Assembly (NCBI GenBank): GCA_018873245.2
Contig: JAEMBT020000004.1
Location: 6,124,573-6,188,572, forward strand
Direction: 5' to 3'
Source: Archegozetes longisetosus
Taxonomy: Eukaryota > Arthropoda > Arachnida > Sarcoptiformes > Trhypochthoniidae
Length of the DNA: 64,000 nt
Shown piece by piece: positions 10,834-25,106 of the stretch (its first letter is position 1; each line of letters begins with the position of its first letter). The notes under the pieces were generated by a model. The model worked only from the letters and a program-made list of their open reading frames with translations. It had not been told where the DNA came from and did not search any database. The translations under genes were made by a program, and so were the position numbers.

Positions 10834-11371
10834 CTATTTTCTAGACTTCTTTTTATGCTTTTTATGCTTCTTGTGCTTCTTTTTCTTCTTTTTTTGATTA
10901 GATTCTTCACTAATTGTCTGATTAAGTTTTTCGTATTCTTTGGGATACAACTCTTGAAAGCCGTTATGACTCCACCTGTTGTCAATTAGTTACAACCCAT
11001 TTATATATAAACACTCAGTATACATATAAATTAGACAAACCTTGCATTCGGCTGTTTTTCTTCGCTTTCAACTAACTTTTTAAACCAGTAATTTTCTGTT
11101 TTTTCTGAACTTTCTCTCCTTCTTTTCGAGCTTTGCTTTTCATCGATTAACTCGCTTTTAAAGTCCATTTCTTTTTGTTTTCTTTTATTACTTTTCATTT
11201 GTTTTTCACTTTCCCATTTACTCCACATTTCTCTCTCTTCTTTAATCTATTAGAAAATGAATCAATGAATAATTAAAACAATCTTAATCTTAATTTTAAC
11301 AATACCTTATTCTGTAGTTCTTGTGATTGAATCGTATTTTTTAATAATATTTTTCCCGCTTTTGAAACCAT
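10834..11371 (-). CDS. NKAPD1: NKAPD1 (C11orf57)-like nuclear protein
   Basis: Three phased exons, 11306-11371, 11041-11246 and 10834-10975, 137 residues. The start MVSKAGKILLKNTIQ, the EREMWSKWESEKQM segment, the NYWFKK segment and the W-S-H-N-G-F-Q-E-L-Y-P motif follow the same order as in human NKAPD1, where RWGHSGYKELYP is the hallmark. The C-terminus is a Lys/His-rich basic tail (KKKKHKKHKKHKKK), as in the family, though far shorter than in vertebrates. The biochemical role is not established. It shares a 67-bp divergent interval with the PP2A scaffold gene. Confidence 0.85.
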
Positions 11372-11438
11372 TTTTGTATTGAGTACAAGTGAACAGTCGA
11401 TATATCGATCTGCGATATCGTTAATCGTATTTTCAAAG
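11372..11438. promoter_or_regulatory. 67-bp bidirectional promoter between NKAPD1-like (-) and PP2A-A (+)
   Basis: Start codons at 11371 (-) and 11439 (+) are divergent. The interval contains two TATCGAT/GATATCG-type stretches (TCGATATATCGATCTGCGATATCG), resembling DRE/BEAF-type elements of arthropod housekeeping promoters. No TATA box is obvious. Confidence 0.6.
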
Positions 11439-13775
<2,337 letters not shown>

Positions 13776-14310
13776 TTTGACTTAAATTCTCTCAAATAAT
13801 TATCAATTTATTAATTAATTAGTTATTTAATAGTTATTTATAAGAATTTCATTCAATTTTCTGTAATTTCTCCTTATTTCAAATAAAGTTGTTCGACACC
13901 AGACGGTGCCTTCTTTTCACGTTTCTTATCATTAGATTCATTGACATTTCAGCTATTTTCAGTCATATGACCAAAAGTCGAGTTCACTGAGTCTTGTGTC
14001 ACATGACCGTTGAATCTGAGATCTCGTGACCACAAGTTTTGAAAACTTATCTCGAAATTATTTTCTTTTTGTCAGTGAATGGACGCAATTATTAACTCCA
14101 ATAACCGGTATTATTGCTACTATCAATTGATTTTAAGAAAAGACGGAGACATTTAGATTATTAGATGTTGACAGGAGTTCAAGAATTAAATATTTAATTC
14201 TTTTGACTCTTACATCTGCCCTATTCATTAGTTCTAATCTTATTAATTTATTAGTATTTTGTAATTTAATTTAACAAATTTATAAAATTTTATGATGAAA
14301 GGTTTCATAT

Positions 14311-16476
14311 TTAATCAGTTAGTGAATCAAAGCTATTATTATTATCTATATTACTATTGAGTGAATGCATTTTTTGGAAATGCAATTTCATGGAATGTCT
14401 CGACTGAAACCTTTGATCACAGCCATTGAATTGACAGCTGACTGGTCGCTCTCCCGTGTGTTTGAGCATATGAGTCTTCAAGTGACAATTCTTGCGAAAA
14501 GACCATTCGCACGAAGGCCAAAGGCATTTGAAGGGTCGTTCGCCAGTGTGTCTCATTCGGTGGTTTTTAAGACTCTTCGAATGAACGGTAGAAAAGTCAC
14601 ATCCAGGCCAATCGCAAGTCAACGGTTTGTCCAAGTTGTGGTCAATATTCTTATGTTTGATGAGATGCTCTTTCTTTATGAACATTTCTTTGCAGCCTTC
14701 AAAATCGCATTTATAGCGCTTTGCATTCAAATGACTGTAATTTCGATGTCTCTAAAAACAACCGTTAATTCAATAAATAACGCGATTAATCATTCGTTTC
14801 AAATAATTGAGTGCTTTGCTGGAAAATAGATAAATTGGTTTAACTGATTTCTCGAGTTCTAATCAAATTCGAGAATTCAAACCTTTTTTAAGTTTTAGAT
14901 TTTATTATATGGATCGAAGGAAATAAGTTCAATTTAGTTGAAAAAAGATGGTTAAATTTGGTTAAAACTAACACTAAATGAGTTTAGTAAAGAACTGCTT
15001 GCCATATATTTAATAGAATGCGTTAACTGCAACCATACACAGAGTGACTTATGACTGAGTAACTTGTCTTGTTCCAGCAAATCATTCAAATATAATTCTA
15101 AACACTTTAAAATCCGCCCGATCGCCCTCGGCGAAAAACTCACTCTTTAACAGGACACGAGTGAGTCTCCCGAAAGAGTCGGACGTACGAAAGTGAACAA
15201 ATGAATGAATACTTTAAAACTCAAACACAATTCTGAGTCTAAACCTAAGATTTTACTCAAATAAAAAGCGATGGAAATGAATATAAATTCAACTCTCAAT
15301 CCTACTCAAGTAACAGTTTAGCCTTCGTCTTAGTTCTCATCCAATATTGCAAACTATGTCCACTAACAGCACAAATCTTAAGACACTAACAGCGGATACC
15401 TGTAAATGACATCTGGTTTTATATCGTTTCTGACAGTTAGGCCAATCGCACGCGTACAAGTTGTGTCCCAAATGAACTTGTCCAATATGTATGTCCAGTT
15501 GGTCTCTATTAGGGAATCCTTGCTCGCAATTTGGATATTGACATTTAAATTTGGTTATTCTCAAGTGGTTAACCCTTAAATGTCTCAACATGTGGAACCT
15601 GAACGCAAACCTCTTCTCGCATCCATTCCACTCGCACTCAATTGACTTTTTATGTCCTCCGAAACGATGAATCTCTTTGTGGTACTCATAAACCGATAAT
15701 CGATTGTAAGCGCGCCCACAATTAGGCCAATCGCACAAATATTTCTTTTCTCCCGTATGTTTCCGGTAATGATATCTGAGTTTGGACTGAATATCAAACG
15801 TTTGGTCGCATCCGGGCCAACAACACGAATACAACTGTTTATTAGCCTTTCTTTCACTAACAGATACTTTTCTTCTTTTGTTTAAAACCTTTTTCCTTAA
15901 GATCTCTTTATTTTTGTTCAAATTTATTCCACGTTTTACTTGAATTTTTTTCACTGCATTTCCAGATTTTACTTGACTTTCACTTGATTCATTGTTTTGC
16001 TCTTTAATTGTTTCATATTTTTCTAACAATATTTTAAAATCATTTCTAATGACAACACTTTTATTACACTCACACTTGTTTTCGTTCAGGAATTCCTTAA
16101 CTTTCTCTTTGATTTCAAACAAAACTTTTAAAACTTTTTCCGAAAAAATAAAATCACTTTCAACACAATTGTTTTCTTCCTTAATACGAATTATCTCTTC
16201 ATTTGAATCAAAAATTTTCTGTTGAATATGTTCACTAATATTTTGTTCAACTACTTCCTTATTAAAAACATATTCATTTTGATTAAAAGTCTTCAAGTTT
16301 TGTGAGTGTTTTTGCGTCCGAAAATGTTGTAAAATTGAATTTCTTTTAAACGCCTTTTTGATCTCTTGTTCGCAACAATTACAAAATAACTTCAAACCAT
16401 TTATTGACAAAACATTTCCGAATTCCTTTAAATAGCTTAATAGTTTTTCTGTCAATTCTGTTTTTGGTTTTGGCAT
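14311..16476 (-). CDS. C2H2 zinc-finger protein A (two exons)
   Basis: Exon 1 16476-15400, exon 2 14751-14311, intron 648 bp; 505 residues. The N-terminus carries a C-x2-C...H-x4-H finger (LFCNCCEQEIKKAFKR, then QHFRTQKH, ~30-57) resembling BED/CGGBP1-type fingers, then a coiled-coil linker with a KCECNK motif. Then follow about nine C2H2 fingers, many with a C-x-W-P-x-C core (CCWPGCDQTF, CDWPNCGRAY). The intron falls inside a finger (CHLQ|RHRNYSH). TGEKK and TGERP linkers occur. Closest relatives are proteins B and C in the same cluster. DNA-binding transcription factor by family; targets unknown. Confidence 0.92.
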
Positions 16477-17814
16477 TTCTATAGTTAATACTTAGTTAAT
16501 AATAGTTAAATACTTTTTAATAATACAAAACTTAAGTCAAATATTAATTAATTTGAAATTAATTAAAACTAAAAACTTATTCATAGCTCGGAAACACTCG
16601 GGTTTCGTATTGCATTAAAAAAAAGTTCGATTAAACTGATTTTGACATATTTTGGCATTAAGATGCTTTAACGAATGACAGCAAAAATATGTAAACAAAA
16701 CATTATATAACTATCTGTAAAGTATGATGCACTGATATTGCGCTGCCACCTCGAAGTTATTATGTACGAATCCTTTGAGTTGATCGTTACAATACATTCT
16801 TTTAACTATTGTATGACTTGGGCGAGAGTGTTAGTAACATTAAAAGGAGTATATAGTATTTATGAGTAAACTCATAATTTTATCTACAGTTCAAAATTGA
16901 GTTAATTGTAATAAGAATACTTGAATTAAAGTGAAAGATTCGGCAATTTTTTCAATTATTTTAAAAACCTTATTAACCAAGAATAGCTATTGTAATTGAA
17001 GGGTTAGTAATATTGACTTGTATGACAGGTGACATGCATCTGAAAAGACAAGTCATAAGTTTGATTTACTCACCACTTGGAGCGTATAAAGAAGTACATC
17101 TACTTTCTGAGATGGTTATATTAATACTTGAACCTTTAGTAAGGGTTATTTCTATATTACGTACAAACTATAATGGGACAATTTTAACAAGACAGTTAAA
17201 AATGTTAATACCAATATAGAGATCGGTTTTGTGTTCAAATTATTTATATTTTGTTCAAGTTGAAAAACTATATTTGAATAAGATGGTAATTCAATCAAGT
17301 ATCAGCCAATACCCTATCAATCTTAGAGAGCATCTGATCTTAAAATTGTACTGATTGATATGTTTGAGTTATCTACTAATAGTTCCGCAATGAATAGCAA
17401 CTTAAAATGCATTCTTTGAGCCAAAAACTAATTTAAGAATGCGTGCTTAACATTTAGTTTGTAAATAGCGATAAGCAACAAAAACAAAAGTACTATTAAG
17501 TTAGCGCTTTATGAATCCTAGACAGCAGTTACTAATGATTCTGTTGGTAACACAGATCAATACAATAGTCGCTCATCTTATTTGAGAAGTGAAGCTTTCG
17601 AATGGTTTGCTCATTCTTTTTATTGACTTTAGAGAACAGAATTAACATTATTTTAAACTTATTTGTTTTGATGTATGATAAATAGGAAAAGCATGAAGTA
17701 CAATTGATTTCATAAAAAATACTGAATCGAAAGGGAAAAGGTTATTCAATCTTAAACAATTTAAATCGGGTTTAGAGCCAAATAGACATTGCAAACAGTT
17801 AATTAATAATTGCC
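16477..17814. other. Intergenic between zinc-finger genes A and B
   Basis: 1.3 kb, AT-rich, promoter side of gene A and 3' flank of gene B. No further coding, repeat or RNA feature recognised. Confidence 0.5.
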
Positions 17815-19218
17815 TCAAATGTGTGTTTTATCGAAATGCGTTTTCATTGCTTGTCTCGATTGAAACCTTTGATCACAGCCGGGCCACTCGCAAGCATAAG
17901 GCCTCTCTCCGGTGTGTTTCAACATATGAACTCTTAGGTGCCAGTTCTGACGAAAAGCCCACTCGCACTGAGGCCACGAGCACTTAAACGGTCGTTCGCC
18001 AGTGTGTCGACGCTTATGCTTCCTCAAAGTTTGTGCATTTGGTGTCTTATATTCACATCCGGGCCAGTCGCATGAAAATAACCCCAGTTGACAATTATGT
18101 TGAGAATTCTTATGAATAAGTAGCGATTCCTTTCTAAAGAACTTCTCCTGACATTCAGGCCAATCACACGAATAGTTCTTCACTTGAAAGTGACTTTGAT
18201 TCTTATGTCTTAAGAGATTGGCCCGAATCGGATAACTTTTGTGGCATTCGTCGCATTTGTAGAGGTTTTGCCCTAAATGTTCGCGACATAAGTGAGAGTC
18301 CAACTGATTCTTATTGTAAAATGCTTTTTGACACTGAGACCAGTCACACACAAACCTCTTTTGCTTCAAATGATCGTTTCTTACGTGACAATTCATTTGA
18401 TACCGAAATGAAAACAATTTCTGACACTCGGGCCAATCGCACAAAAAATATTTCGGTTTTTCTCCTGTTTTATGAGATTCCAAATGAGTTTTAAAGAAAT
18501 CAAAGTTTTTATAACTTTTTCCGCAACGACTGCACATAAACTTTTTTTCGGGCAAATGTTGTCTCAAATGAAGCTTTAGTTTCTCATTATTTCCAGTCTT
18601 ATGTCCACATCCGGGCCAATCACACGAATGTTTTTCCTTGTGTCTATTTGTCTTTGACTTTTGGTCGCTTTCATTATTAATAGTTGTTTTCTTATTTTTC
18701 ACTATGTTTTCACTTAGTTCTAAATTGCTTTCATTTTTGTCGTTTTCTTCTTTCCTTTCACTACTTTTCTGAACAATGGTTTCGATCAAATTTTTGTTTT
18801 CATTTTGATCTTTAATTGTTTCGTATTTTTCTAACAACATTTTTAAATCATTTCTAACAATATTATTTTGATTACATTTACATTGAATTAATAATTGTTT
18901 TGACTTTTCTTTAATTTGTTCCAATATTTTAAACAAAAATTTTTCACAAAATTGCAAATCGTTTCTCAGTAAACGATTTTCTTCTTCTTCTTCTTCTTCA
19001 GAATTATTCTGATTTTGATTGAAAACTTGTAAATTCTTAAAATGTTTCTGAGTTGAAAAGTGTTGAGTAATATTTGATTTTAAAAAAGGATTTTTAATTT
19101 GTTTTCCATTACAAACTGTACACAGCAGTTGCAACCCGTTGATAGCCAAGTAATTATTCCCGAATTCTTTCAAATAGTTTTCTAATTTGACTCTTAAATC
19201 AGTTTTTATTTTGGGCAT
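17815..19218 (-). CDS. C2H2 zinc-finger protein B (intronless)
   Basis: A single 467-residue frame. The start at 19218 (MPKIKTDLRVKLENYLKEF) is chosen because protein A begins MPKPKTELTEKLLSYLKEF; an upstream in-frame Met at 19251 is less likely. The N-terminal finger (LLCTVCNGKQIKNPF, QHFSTQKH), an acidic poly-Glu stretch from a (CTT)n repeat, the coiled-coil linker with KCNQN, and about nine C2H2 fingers with CDWPGC/CDWPECQ cores are in the same order as in A. The last fingers (CEWAFRQNWHLRVHMLKHTG; RFQSRQAMKTHFDKTH) align with the ends of A and C. It faces copy B of the USF promoter 5' of its start. Confidence 0.94.
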   Translation of the reverse strand: MPKIKTDLRVKLENYLKEFGNNYLAINGLQLLCTVCNGKQIKNPFLKSNITQHFSTQKHFKNLQVFNQNQNNSEEEEEEENRLLRNDLQFCEKFLFKILEQIKEKSKQLLIQCKCNQNNIVRNDLKMLLEKYETIKDQNENKNLIETIVQKSSERKEENDKNESNLELSENIVKNKKTTINNESDQKSKTNRHKEKHSCDWPGCGHKTGNNEKLKLHLRQHLPEKKFMCSRCGKSYKNFDFFKTHLESHKTGEKPKYFLCDWPECQKLFSFRYQMNCHVRNDHLKQKRFVCDWSQCQKAFYNKNQLDSHLCREHLGQNLYKCDECHKSYPIRANLLRHKNQSHFQVKNYSCDWPECQEKFFRKESLLIHKNSQHNCQLGLFSCDWPGCEYKTPNAQTLRKHKRRHTGERPFKCSWPQCEWAFRQNWHLRVHMLKHTGERPYACEWPGCDQRFQSRQAMKTHFDKTHI

Positions 19219-19892
19219 TTTAATTGATTTAATAATAAAACACAGTAACATCTAATAATGTAAACAAATAAATGTTTGATCAGTAGAAACATGACCCACC
19301 CTTGTGTTCAAGTATTGAACTATTGAAGAAAACTTTAGTAAACGTTCGTTCTATACTTGTGTCACATCATAGTTGAATCGCAGATCTCGTGACCACAAGT
19401 TTTGAAAACTTTTCGCGAAATTTTCTTTTTTGCGAATAAATGGACGCAATTATTAGCTTGAATAACGGGTATTACAGATGATCTAAGATCAATATAAATA
19501 TTCTTTGCGTTTCATATGACTTGTGTAATTGAAAAAAGTATAAATCATCCATTTATTTATTTGATTATTAGATAAATTTTCATTTTTGCACTCATTTTAT
19601 AGAAGATAAAATGTTTGAATAATTCGATCCACTCATAAGTCAAATGAAAAAATATTTATAAACAGAGTTGAGTAAACATGAATTATCTTAACTTCAATTT
19701 ATTGAACCTTTTTTAGACTCATCTACAATAAATACAATTTATTTATGATATATTCACAATATTTAATATGAATAGAATGAGAGATAGCCTTTATAATTAT
19801 TATATTATATTAAAGGGAGACAAAAATAACTTAAGCTCAAAAATTCAAAATGACTAAGGGGAGTTAACAATAAAGTTGTGACAAAGTAAGAA
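19219..19892. other. Intergenic with copy B of the USF first exon
   Basis: Contains the partial promoter copy at 19355-19472 and, towards 19892, the 3' flank of zinc-finger gene C with AATAAA-like signals. No other feature seen. Confidence 0.5.
19355..19472 (+). repeat. Copy B of the USF promoter/first exon (short)
   Basis: About 118 bp match the USF 5' region: GATCTCGTGACCACAAGTTT is identical in all three copies, followed by TTTTCGCGAAATT and ATGGACGCAATTATTAGCTT (ATG at 19439). The upstream E-box TCACATGA has become TCACATCA. No USF exon follows. The copy stands head-to-head with zinc-finger gene B. Confidence 0.85.
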
Positions 19893-21283
19893 CTAGTGTT
19901 GATGTGTTTTTTCCATATGAAACTTCATGGCTCTCCTGGACTTGAACTTTCGTTCACAAGCGGGCCACTCACAGGCATATCTTCGTTCGCCCGTATGTTT
20001 CAACATATGTTCATTGAGTTTGTGTTGTCTTCAATACAAAGACGCCTATTTATTAATATACTTTTGACATTATTGATAACTTACTCAACAAAACTCCATT
20101 CACACTGAGGCCAATCACATTTGTACGGTCTTTCTTGAGTATGTCTCCTCCTATGATTTCTCAGTTTGTGTCCATAACAACTTACATAACAGATATTTCA
20201 GTAATTGATTCATGATTTGATTTGATTAATAATACCTTTGATATTCACATCCAGGCCAATCACAAATATAGGGCATTTTCCCCTTAATTAAAAAGATAAG
20301 CATTTAACAAAATCAATATTTAGACAAACAGATTGTAGTTATACTGTATGCGCGTCACAAATATGCTTGTCCAAAACTTCTTTCCTGATAAACCTCTCAT
20401 CACATCCTGGCCACGAACACTTCGAGTATTCAATTAAATTAGTATAATTCAAACTCAATATTGACTACTATTTAATTCGTACCTTAAACCTCTTATTCTC
20501 GTAATGTTGGTCTTTATGATGATTTAGATTCCCTTTTGAATAATACCTTAAAATGTTTCAAAATTTTAATTATATAATTCAAACTAATAATCATAAGTTA
20601 TAGAAAAAACTGAGTCAACATTTGAAAAGTATTGTTGAGATCTCGTGAGGCGTTAATGAAACTTGAGAAATCATTAGAAATTCTCGAGATCCGTTGAGGG
20701 TAAGAAATAAATTGAACAATACCTTTTGTCACATCCGGGCCAATCGCACAAGAAAGGCTTTTCCCCCTATTATAACAAAATATTAATCTAATACATGTTT
20801 TCAAAACTGAAAACAATAACAAACCGTATGACTTAATAGATGACTTTTCAAAAGATATTTGGCCGAAAACTTGAGGTCACATCCAGGCCACGAACACGGG
20901 AAACGGTCAGTGCTAGCCAAAACTTTTTGTTTAGACTTAGTAACCAATTTGTTGACTTTGTTTTTATCATCAATTTTGGGTTTGAATTGATTATTATTAT
21001 CAAAATGATTATCAACAATAGTATTAACAAGTGATTCATTATTTTTATCCAATTCTCGCTTCAACTGATTGTCATTTTCTTGTTTCAAATGATCATATTT
21101 TTGTACTAATTCTTTGACTTCTTGTCTTTCAACTGACATCTGATTACATTTGCAATTATTTAAAATAATAATCAATTTATCCTTAATTAATTCTAAGGCC
21201 ATAATTTTGAACTCTAATGTATTGACTAATCGTTTCATTAATTCGTTTTCTTTACTTAATTTACTGCTTATTGTATTTTCCAT
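19893..21283 (-). CDS. C2H2 zinc-finger protein C (seven exons)
   Basis: Exons 20825-21283, 20723-20766, 20483-20546, 20345-20419, 20236-20282, 20085-20180 and 19893-20028 join in phase to 306 residues. It lacks the N-terminal BED-like finger of A and B and starts in the coiled-coil linker (LIIILNNCKCNQMSVERQEV). Six to seven C2H2 fingers with C-x-W-P-x-C cores follow (CSWPGCDLKF, CDWPGCDK, CDWPQCEW, CEWPACERKF). Introns cut through or between fingers, unlike the intronless B. The final finger (SRRAMKFHMEKTH) matches the ends of A and B. Transcription factor by family. Confidence 0.9.
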
Positions 21284-21932
21284 TTTATATTAAGTTATTA
21301 TCTGTTGTAAACAAAAGTTTAAACAACTTTCGATTTTCAGATCTTATTACAAATGTTCACTTTATTAAAAATCAAAACATAAGCGAAAAGTATGCGCAAA
21401 AGTATTACATGAATAACGCCGACAAATATTAGATAATATGAAAACCGCGAAAATTCAAAGCAAAATTTGATTCAATCACAAAATGAAGGGTTGAAAATAT
21501 TTTTAAGTAACATTTCTTAAGTTATTACATAATTGTACTTGTCTTTTAATGCTTTACATTGACCTTGCAAGGAATAATTGACAATTGTTTAATTAAAAGA
21601 AACTTAAATATTGTCACAGACAGCTTATAGTATGAGAAGTAAAAGCATGGTTTGCGACAAAAATTGATAGAAAACTATACATAAAAGTTTAATACATATA
21701 ATGCATATAGGTCAGTTTTATTATTGCCAAACGGTTGCGTTTTTCCCGTATATTGTTGATAAAATTTAGTACATATACACATTATCACATAAAACTCTCC
21801 ATCTGTCTTTAAGAGGATTTATCCTCTTAAACTTCAAATCAACTCCTATAAAGTTTTTTGGATGAGAGTATGTTGGCACCGAACTTTCACCTGAGAGGGA
21901 TGATCCGACTCTGATGCGGTTACTCACAAATT
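21284..21932. other. Intergenic
   Basis: Promoter side of zinc-finger gene C. AT-rich, no feature recognised apart from the beginning of the WW-domain fragment. Confidence 0.45.
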
Positions 21933-21956
21933 GTGGTTATGTATTGCTCGGTTACT

Positions 21957-22130
21957 AATACTTCCAAATTGCCACTTCCTCCGGGCTGGACAGTAGATTA
22001 CACTCTGAGAGGTAGCAAGTATTTTGTGAACCACAACACCAAAACCACTCATTGGTCACATCCTTTCAAGATAGAAGGACTGCCCACTGGTTGGGAACAA
22101 ATCAACTCTTCAGATCATGGCGTTTACTAT
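21957..22130 (+). pseudogene. SAV1: Salvador (SAV1)-type WW-domain fragment
   Basis: The frame reads [33 protein letters not shown], then [20 protein letters not shown]. This is the first WW domain and most of the second in the exact order and spacing of Salvador/SAV1, the Hippo-pathway scaffold. After YYVN the similarity ends; the expected third strand of WW2 (QY-x-HP) and the C-terminal SARAH domain are absent for the next 1.2 kb, and the frame upstream closes at about 21912. It is most likely an orphan exon or truncated copy of SAV1; a splice donor (TAT|GTCAAT at 22121) is possible, but no acceptor exon was found. Confidence 0.7.
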
Positions 22131-23375
22131 GTCAATTATGCGATCATTCACTTTAGTTCAGCTGTATTGTTGCCTCAGTTGCGATCACAAAACATCTTAA
22201 TGCATAGTTTATTAAAGCACTACAAGTCAGTAATTATACAATCGATAACATCTGTCAAAATCATTATTTCAAGTGAATTTTTGCTTTCATTTCATTCAAT
22301 AGCGGATAAAAGTTTAATGACTACAGAGATAGAAACACTCAAAAAGGAAGATTTTTAGTCCATGAAAGCATTTGAAGGTTGAGCTCTAAAAAAGCTTTCT
22401 AAAACTATTTTGAATATTTTCAAGCTAAAATTTAAGGACGCTTAAAAAGTTTTAAAAACTAGTTTCATAGTCATTAAATCAATGAAAACCTAAAATCTAT
22501 TTATGTTTTAGAAAGCACTTTCATAATTAATTAAAAATATATATACAGCAAATGTTTCTGAAGAAACTCATTCAATAGTCATAGTAAAAATAGTACTTTT
22601 AATCAAAGCATAAAAAGTTTAAAAATCTAAACTCACAAATCAAACATCTCGACTATCATCAATACAAATAAATCTTTTATTGCCGCCAATCGTTTATTAG
22701 GTTTTAATACAACTCCTAAGAAAGTGTTAAGTGATCGAAATTCAGTATTAATATAAAATAATTGATCAGTGCGAATCAACATAATGGGTGGTATGCAATA
22801 GTTCTGGTTAAAAAATCTCTGTCACAGAAACTATAACTTTGCAATACATGACGTTCAGTGTAACCAGAAGTTAAAGGTTTTAATTTGGCGGCAACTTAGC
22901 CGCTGATTAGAAAGCGTGCACTTTTCGCGATAACTCCTAGCTTCACAACCAGGACTACTGCATACGGCCCAATATATGTTTGAGTTTTGACTTTTAATCC
23001 GAGTAATAGTGACGACGATTAAGCCGATTATATCGAACAGGTATGGAACAATGAATCATGTCCTTCGAACTCATTCGAAGTAGTCTTCAAAGAAAAATCG
23101 AACAAAGGCATAAGCAAAGTAATAATCAGGCATCTAGTGGTCAAACCAATGTCTCGATAGAAAAACATTCATTATCAAAGAGTATTTTAGATGATAAATT
23201 CAATTCAACTGTTTGAACAATTAATAATTCATTTGTAATTATTTTTGACAATAAATTAAAGAATTGTTTGTCTTTTAAACGCTATTTTCATTAGCTTTAA
23301 GTCATAACGAATTGATAAATAATATTGTTAAGTTTTATATTGTTGCAATAGTAATAATTGTATTAGTAGTTGTGT
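22131..23375. other. Intergenic between SAV1 fragment and USF
   Basis: No recognised gene. A 53-codon open frame at 23058-23216 (MSFELIRSSLQRKIEQRHKQ...) is followed by an AATAAA at about 23250; it has a plausible codon pattern but no known relatives, so it is noted without a call. Confidence 0.4.
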
Positions 23376-23377
23376 CT

Positions 23378-23771
23378 GTTTATCCCAACAGCGGTCACAT
23401 CTTTGGCTTTGTTCGGATTCATATCATTTGACTTAAATTCTCTCAAATAATTATCGATTTATCAATTAATTAGTTATTTAATAGTTATTTACAAGAATTT
23501 CATTCAATTTTCTGTAATTTTATATTTATTTCAAATAAAATTGTTCGACACCAGACGGCGCCTTCTTTTTGGCGTTTTTATCATTAGATTGATTTCATTT
23601 TCAGCCATTTTCCAATCATATGACCAAAAGTCGAATTCACTGAAAGTCTTGTATCACATGATCGTTGAATCGGAGATCTCGTGACCACAAGTTTTGAAAA
23701 CTTTTCGCGAAATTGTTTTCTTTTTTTATCAATAAATGGACGCAATTATTAATGAGAATAACAGGTATTAA
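23378..23771 (+). repeat. Copy C of the PP2A-A-end/USF-start segment
   Basis: Contains a decayed copy of PP2A-A exon 7 with its acceptor (ATCCCAACAG) but with the stop codon changed (ATATAA to ATATCA), then the shared 3' flank, then the functional USF promoter and exon 1. Two E-box-like sites, CATATG at about 23619 and TCACATGA at about 23654, are shared with copy A. Confidence 0.9.
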
Positions 23772-25106
23772 TAATAATAACTATTGTTATGAATGTTCAA
23801 CAAATAATACAAACCATTGTTTCAGCTCTACTGAAGACACGAACGAAGAACAAATAACTGCAGAAAATGAAGGTCTCAATCAAACTGTCAGAAACTTTAC
23901 ATTCAATGTTAGTATTAACTCAATATAAACTTTTATTCAGACGCGACAATAGATTCGGAAAATGAAGAAAACTCGGAATCAATTGAACAGAGTACAACAC
24001 AAACCAGTAATTATGTCCTTGACTACGTTTAACTCCCATTACAATCTTTTTTATACCTTTATTAGTTTTTGATCCAAGCACAGCTTCACTTCAGTATCAG
24101 TTCAAAACTGAAAATGGGCAAACAGGTAATGGATTCGATTGATTGTAAACTATAAAAATAATCTATTAAATGAATTGAAGGTGCCGTTACTTATAGAGTG
24201 GTGACTGTCGACGACCAAAACACTCATCAAACACATACGGGTTAGTAATGATATCTTAATTGACTGAATAATCAATTATTCCATTTCTGTTCAGTCGTGA
24301 CACCGACGATTGTTAGTCCGGCACAACATTCTTCAGTCGCTCTCTTAACAGGTAGCTATTAAGTCATATTATCTATAGACTGACTACAAGTTACTCTCTA
24401 TCTGATTGATAGCACATGCGGGCAATCCTTTCGGCGCAGCGACTCAACAGTTAGCTGGGAGTGCAACTGGAAGTGATGGTCCATTTTATGTTATGATGGC
24501 GCCGACCACACACTCGGAACTGATGGCAAGCGCACAAACGCACACAATCAGAAGGACGCAAAGTATGAGTTAAAGTGAACCAAACATTGTATTAATATTG
24601 TGTGTTGACCAGAAGGAGCGCACTCGGAGTCAGGGATGGGGTCAAATCGAGTGGCACGCGATGAAAAGAGACGCGCCACGCATAACGAAGTTGAACGACG
24701 ACGACGCGACAAAATCAATAATTGGATCATAAAGTTATCCAAAGTCGTGCCCGACTGTCAGCAGGACCACACCAAACAAGTAATCAAAAGACAATTATAT
24801 TACCTATTGTGACGTACAATATCCTGTTTTAAGGGCCAATCGAAAGGAGGAATTTTAGCGAAAGCCACTGAATATATTCAAGAGTTGTGTGTCGAGAACG
24901 CGAGAATGAATGAAATTCTCAAAGAAAATGAAATTTTAAAGTAATTATAGATTAATATTCAATATTTAATTATTTATTTGAAATTTCTTTAAATTAGTAA
25001 TGAATTGGATGCAATTCGTCAACAATTCGTTGACGCCAAAAATGAAAATCGAAGACTTAAAGCTCTTTTGCAAAAATACGACATTCCTTTGGATGAAAAT
25101 AATTAA
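23736..25106 (+). CDS. USF: Upstream stimulatory factor (USF), bHLH-Zip transcription factor
   Basis: Ten exons in phase: 23736-23764, 23826-23872, 23941-24006, 24066-24125, 24181-24240, 24295-24351, 24413-24562, 24613-24779, 24834-24940, 24998-25106; 283 residues. The USF-specific region precedes the bHLH (GAVTYRVVTVDD, ~residues 67-80; FYVMMAPTTHSE). The basic region and helix 1 read RRATHNEVERRRRDKINNWI (~180-200), helix 2 is KGGILAKATEYIQELC, and a leucine zipper follows (NELDAIRQQF, NRRLKALLQKYDIPLD). USF dimers bind CACGTG-type E-boxes. Its promoter and first exon are present in three copies in this window. Confidence 0.96.
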
